Origin: Byssochlamys sp. IMV 00236
Taxonomy: Eukaryota; Ascomycota; Eurotiomycetes; Eurotiales; Thermoascaceae
Length of the DNA: 64,000 nt
NCBI GenBank assembly: GCA_001931875.2
Contig: MSJH02000812.1
Location: forward strand, 496,001-560,000
Direction of reading: 5' to 3'
Shown here: piece after piece, positions 59,768-64,000 of the stretch
Numbering within the stretch: the first letter of the stretch is position 1
Layout of the letters: every line of letters begins with the position of its first letter
The notes under the pieces: model-generated
What the model saw: the letters and a program-made list of their open reading frames with translations, nothing else
What the model was told of the DNA's origin: nothing
Databases searched by the model: none
Translations under genes and position numbers: made by a program

Positions 59768-61707
59768 CTACAATTTCGAAACAATACCGCCTTGTGGACC
59801 CCCAACCACCTCAGCAGCCGCCCTCTCACCACTCCTAATCGCACCTTCCATATAACCCTTCCACTCCCCCGCCGTCTCGGTCCCAGCAAAGTACAAATTC
59901 CCAAAGGGCTCTCTCAACGCATCACCGCCGACGGTATCCAGAACCCCCGGCGCGAGTGAAGTGCAAGGACATCCCCAGCCGGAGAATTCGTCATTTGCCC
60001 ATTCGTAAGTATGCATCTGGACGAACTCCTCTTCGACTTTGTAATCGAATACGCTTTTCAGCTGATGGAGCAACTTGAGCTCCCGATCACGAGGGGATAG
60101 TGCTGCCCAGACGTGGCCTGGTTCACCACACATGAAGCAGGTGAGGATATATTTCTGATCTGCTAGGCTGGAGGTATCGCGTATTACGCTTGCAGGGCCT
60201 GTGAATGATTGGACGAGGCCGCAGAAGCCTTTCTTAATCCAGAATGGAGAGGAGAATTCCATCATGGCCTTGGTATAGTAGCCGTAACTCAGGGAGTCCA
60301 CGTAAACGCGCTTAGTGACTGGTAATGGAGGTGTGAAAGCCATGGTCTTGAGGACAGGGCCAGGGACGGTCGTGATGACTTTTCGAGCAGTGTAGACACC
60401 GCTGGTGGATTGAACTTGGATTGAATCTTTGTTGGGTTGGATAACCTCTTCGACCGGACTGGAAAGACATACCACACCCTCAGGTAGTGATCCAGCAAGA
60501 CCCTTGGCAAATAACTGGGTACCTTGGCGAATACGGAGATACTGCCCACCGTGCTTTCTGTCGGAGCGCATCTGAAGCAGGCCTCCGCCTGATTTGCAGT
60601 AATTAAGGAAATAGAGAGCGGATATGTCTCTTGGCTCTTGTCCTAACATGGCTCGCGTCCACACGGCAGCAGTAGCAAGGGCAATGTCGTCCGCACCGCG
60701 AGAACGTAAGTATGCCTCGAACGTGAGGGCATCAAGACTTGTGTTTTGCGGTTTCCAGGTGTCTACTTCCTGGCAATCGGCTTCGACCATGTCGCGGATC
60801 TCAGCTAGTTTCTGACGGGTTGGTTCGTCGAACTTGATATAAGAGAAAAACGTTAGCTTCGCGCAATCATTATCTTCACTCAAGAAGAAGGCACATGGCG
60901 CTCTCCTCGAGTATACCACGCATATCTCCTCAGGATCTTATAAGAAAGGGAAAATCCCACATAAGGCAACTCCCCATACGGAAATGAAGAACACTTCCCC
61001 TCAAAATCCTCCAAGACAACACTCCCCTGCGTATTCTGTTCAATCAACTCAGCACCATATCTCTTCGCCAAAGCATACACTCTGCTTTGGTTAGTATCAT
61101 TGATCCAGGCGGCCCCCACATCCACCACCGCATTACTGCCATTTATCGACTGGCTCCATGTCTTTCCACCAACACGATCGCGAGCCTCGAGCACTATACA
61201 TGAGAGCCCTGCACGGGTGATGTCGTGAGCTGCTGAGAGGCCAGCGAGGCCGGCACCGATGATGACCACATCAACAGCCCGCTGTGTAGCAGGTATTATC
61301 GCTGGTGGGATAGAAGATTGCTTCGGTAGGGCTATCAGGGCATCAATCTCGAACAGCCAGGATGGAACAGCCAACTTGGAGACCGGGATAAGCGTGATGG
61401 CCGGTCTGTGGCCACGGAGGAAACGCTGCACGTGGCGGACGTGCTTGCGGTTCGAGGCATCGTAATTGACGATCAGTAGAGTCAATTTGGCAATGTTTTC
61501 AATTGATGCACCGGCAGAGAGGATGACTTTGCGGAGATTGAGAAGAGCTAGGTGAATTTGTGACTCGTAGTCGTCGGGGACGAACCCGTTCTTGGTGCTT
61601 CCTGGCTGTCCGGCAACGTGGATTAGGTCTCCTGTTGAGATAGTCGCGGGTGCGTAGTATGCGTTTGACGTATTAGACAAGTCAATTGTCTTGATAGTTC
61701 GGGACAT
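59768..61707 (-). CDS. RidA (YjgF/UK114)-flavin amine oxidase fusion protein
   Basis: Exons 61707-60961 and 60832-59768 give 603 residues. Residues about 1-130 are a RidA/YjgF/UK114 domain (MSRTIKTIDLSNTSNAYYAP, GDLIHVAGQPGSTKNGF, AGASIENIAKLTLLIVNYDA, RPAITLIPVSKLAVPSWLFE). From about residue 145 comes a flavin amine oxidase: Rossmann motif VVIIGAGLAGLSAAHDI and EARDRVGGKTWS, then substrate-domain blocks, and the FAD motif NLYFAGTETAGEWKGYMEGA near the end. Amine oxidases make imines plus H2O2; RidA hydrolyses reactive imines and enamines, so the fusion may process its own product. The intron (128 bp) has a CTAACG branch site near the AAG acceptor, but the GTGGGA donor is my choice among alternatives. 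I see no presequence and no SKL-type ending other than the real C-terminus VSKL, which resembles a peroxisomal PTS1. Confidence 0.92.
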
Positions 61708-62894
61708 TGTTGTATAACAAATGTTTATATTCCCTGTATCTTAATAGAAAGTCTATAATCGAGTACAGCCTTCTAAGTTGCTGCAATGCGGGGGAGATAG
61801 AGACAGTCTTGGGGATCGTGATAACTTGTAACTCAAAAAACAAACTCGACAAGACTGAGAACAGAACTTATTTAAATGTCTATGACCCCGTCCAATTCCA
61901 ATGGACGAAGCAAAATACCTACCTATCTCGAAGTAGCCTGTAATCCCGATATCAACAGACGGAGCGATAAGGGAAAAGACCGCCTGATAAGCTTGTTACA
62001 CGCTCACTGGTTATCCGGACAATTCATATTCCGGATTCGTGGCGCCTTTCGCTGTCGCTTGCCTTTCTGATCACAGGCTAGGTTGGTTTAGAATCTCATA
62101 GCGGAGAATGCATGTATTAGACTACTAGCTACTGCAAGTTCCAAATTGGCGGTCATTTGAGAGACTAAAACCAACATCAAAGCTGCTACTGACTTGAATG
62201 TTAGTACCACACTGAACACCGCCATCTTGCTTATATGCGGAGCTCTGGCCGACCGCCACGATGCTCGCAGGCATATTCGTTATGTAAGGAATGAGAATAA
62301 TACACACACATTATCACGTCGATCGGGATAAAGCAAGTCGTCTAGGACAATGGCAACAACAACATAGCGATGTACTTTTTAGGGATTTCTCAACCTTTTT
62401 GTCCAGTGATTTCGCTTTCGGGATTTTTTTTATAACCGTCTGCAGAAGCCAACACATAACCTACTCCACGGTTCATCTCTGGAGTGGGTAATGCGATATA
62501 GGTACTTATATGCATGAAGTCAAAAGAAAGAACTGTAAAGAAAAGACAAAAGTGGAGGGAATATAAACATCATGGACCCTTGAAAAATGACGGCCAAAAA
62601 GAGATGGGTCAAGAGAGGAAAATAGAAAAAAGCCTTTGCTGGATGCCATCTATCTCGTCCTCGTCCGCACATTACCATGAAAAGGCCACGCGTAACATGG
62701 GGAAACGTCCCAGAACCATAAAAAGGAAAAGAAAAGGAAAAGGACTCGTCTCAGATGGTTCTCGCTTTCGAATTACCGCTGATCGAAGAGGAATGTTCCG
62801 GAAGAGTCAAGGCGATATAGTTGTTGCACGGTGCAGTCTCCGTAGTGAGGATTATTGCTCTGCACCCGGCCTCTCGTGGGTTCATGTCGAGGGC
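61708..62894. other. Intergenic region between the fusion gene promoter and YPD1 3' end
   Basis: About 1.2 kb. The first part should hold the promoter of the RidA-amine oxidase gene. Frames near 62514-62906 (+) are Lys/Arg-rich and lie over the YPD1 3' side; they look like chance frames. Confidence 0.55.
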
Positions 62895-63648
62895 TTACGA
62901 TGTTGAGGGCTTCTCGCCGTAGAATCTCTTGAGGATGTCGGCTACTTCGTCGTAGTCCTTCTTGACGTCGGTCAGAGTCTCCTTGATGTTGGCCAAGGAA
63001 ACCTTGTCGTCTGGTTCCTCCACGGTACCCGACTCATCTTTGCGTGCTCCGTAGTGCTGGATCTTCTCGCAAGCGTCCTTCACCTTGGTCAAGCCCAGAG
63101 TGGCAGAAGAGCCCTTCAGGAAGTGACCAAGCTGGGAGAGCTCGGGCAGATCCTTCCTTGATCTGTAAAAGTAGCGGTGTCAGCACGAGCGCGGTCCATG
63201 TCAGATCTCGGTGCCGCAGAGTTCCCTGGATCCTCATCCTTCGAGAAGGCTTCCACGGAGCTCGTTTGTCGGGACAATATGATCACGTGACAGCCGGTAC
63301 GTATGTGTTGGCCACCTGGTGGGGTCGGCTGGGAAAAGGACCCAGCGCTTTCCCTTGCAAACAGGGGAGGGAGAGGGTGACAACTAACATGGCCTTTTCC
63401 ATCTTCTCAAAAGTGCTGTCTGCTTGCTCGAAGAAGCCGTAGACAATGCCCTTGCTGAATTCCCTTTCGTCGTCATCGTCCATCTCCAGGATCTGTTCGA
63501 AAGTGGAGGGATCGATGATGTTTTCATATTTGGACAGGTCTGGAGGACCTCCATCAACCTACCAGTAGCTCAGTTAGCTTCCCGTCGGTTCAGCAAAAAT
63601 CGAGAGACGGCTTACCTTCTCAGCAGCCTTCTTTTCTGCAGGAGCCAT
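62895..63648 (-). CDS. YPD1: Histidine phosphotransfer protein of the osmotic phosphorelay
   Basis: Exons 63648-63616, 63558-63389 and 63162-62895 give 156 residues. The protein reads MAPAEKKAAEK/VDGGPPDLSKYENIIDPSTF, then FEQILEMDDDDEREFSKGIV, then KDLPELSQLGHFLKGSSATL and LTKVKDACEKIQHYG. The HPt motif GHFLKGSSATLG carries the phosphoacceptor His81. In yeast, Ypd1 passes phosphate from the hybrid kinase Sln1 to response regulators Ssk1 and Skn7; in Aspergillus YpdA does this for several kinases. Length and four-helix layout match. Intron 2 (226 bp, GTTAGT donor) is long for this genome and its borders are less certain, but the helices on either side join in the right place. Confidence 0.93.
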
Positions 63649-64000
63649 GGCTGGTTATGTTCTATCTGGAACGAAAAGTGCACTTGTCGTAGATTTCTTC
63701 TCGCTGTGATGGAGTAGTTCCCTGCTACCACTGGCAGAAACTGTAAAGACTGGATAGAATAGACTATGATGTACGGAGTTGGTGATAGTAGGGTCCGTAT
63801 GCAAAAAGTAGACACCGAAACAGCAGTGGCGGTGGCGTTGGTATCAAAGTCTCGATGTCAGGAGCCGATCCACTCGCCAAAGCAATCCAATGTAAAATGA
63901 CCACGATGGACTAGATAAAGATGCTCCTTTCAGTGGTGCCTGTACCCTCAGCCGGTCAGCACGCTATCCACACAGCATTGGGCGAGAGCTCTGCTGGCAT
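63649..64000. other. YPD1 promoter region, window end
   Basis: About 350 bp of upstream sequence of YPD1 on the minus strand. No gene seen before the window ends. Confidence 0.6.

Noticed and set aside
62514..62906. 130-codon plus-strand Lys/Arg-rich frame
   Set aside because: Low-complexity, overlaps the YPD1 3' end on the other strand, no domain.

Overview
This window comes from a filamentous ascomycete, most likely Eurotiales (Aspergillus/Penicillium type). The genes carry short GT-AG introns, mostly about 45-130 bp, many with CTAAC-like branch sites. Leaders are CT-rich, gene spacing is moderate, and the gene families are fungal: ENA-type cation ATPase, QDE2-like Argonaute, Zn2Cys6 regulator, YPD1, DUF3716 and fungal HNH proteins. 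I built all gene models by reading reading frames and splice sites by eye, so exon borders are predictions.

Layout. 1.6-3.7 kb (+): ELL-type elongation factor. 5.1-7.3 kb (+): RMD8/DUF155 membrane protein. 8.3-9.7 kb (-): four-finger C2H2 regulator. 9.7-17.2 kb: gene-poor stretch with simple repeats and unidentified open-frame scraps. 17.2-18.2 kb (-): COQ3 methyltransferase. 19.1-20.5 kb (-): fungal HNH-type protein. 21.9-23.3 kb (+): BAHD-like acyltransferase. 23.9-27.8 kb (-): ENA Na+/K+ ATPase, with a run of PacC-type GCCAAG sites upstream. 29.9-32.1 kb (-): ETP1/BRAP2 RING protein. 32.5-33.6 kb (-): four-unit polyubiquitin. 35.4-37.9 kb (-): Zn2Cys6 regulator. 40.5-42.5 kb (+): farnesyltransferase beta subunit in seven exons. 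45.0-45.5 kb (+): small dsRBD-like protein. 46.5-48.1 kb (+): mitochondrial calcium uniporter. 48.2-48.9 kb (-): conserved small protein with an assembly gap in its first intron. 50.6-53.8 kb (+): Argonaute with an intact slicer tetrad. 53.8-59.8 kb: relic region holding a decayed copy of the HNH gene and a broken DUF3716 gene. 59.8-61.7 kb (-): RidA-amine oxidase fusion. 62.9-63.6 kb (-): YPD1 phosphotransfer protein.

Most genes are housekeeping or signalling (transcription elongation, ubiquinone synthesis, ion transport, ubiquitin, prenylation, mitochondrial calcium, osmotic phosphorelay). The accessory parts are the HNH gene, its relic 35 kb away, the DUF3716 relic, the acyltransferase and the RidA-amine oxidase fusion. 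The most interesting points are: (1) the HNH protein has Tyr where the core His is expected, and a shattered paralogue lies in the same window; (2) a deaminase domain is fused to an imine-producing oxidase; (3) PacC-like sites are clustered at the ENA gene; (4) a perfect 21-bp direct repeat brackets 222 bp containing a tRNA B-box-like element. I saw no CRISPR array, no rRNA, no confident tRNA and no intact transposon.
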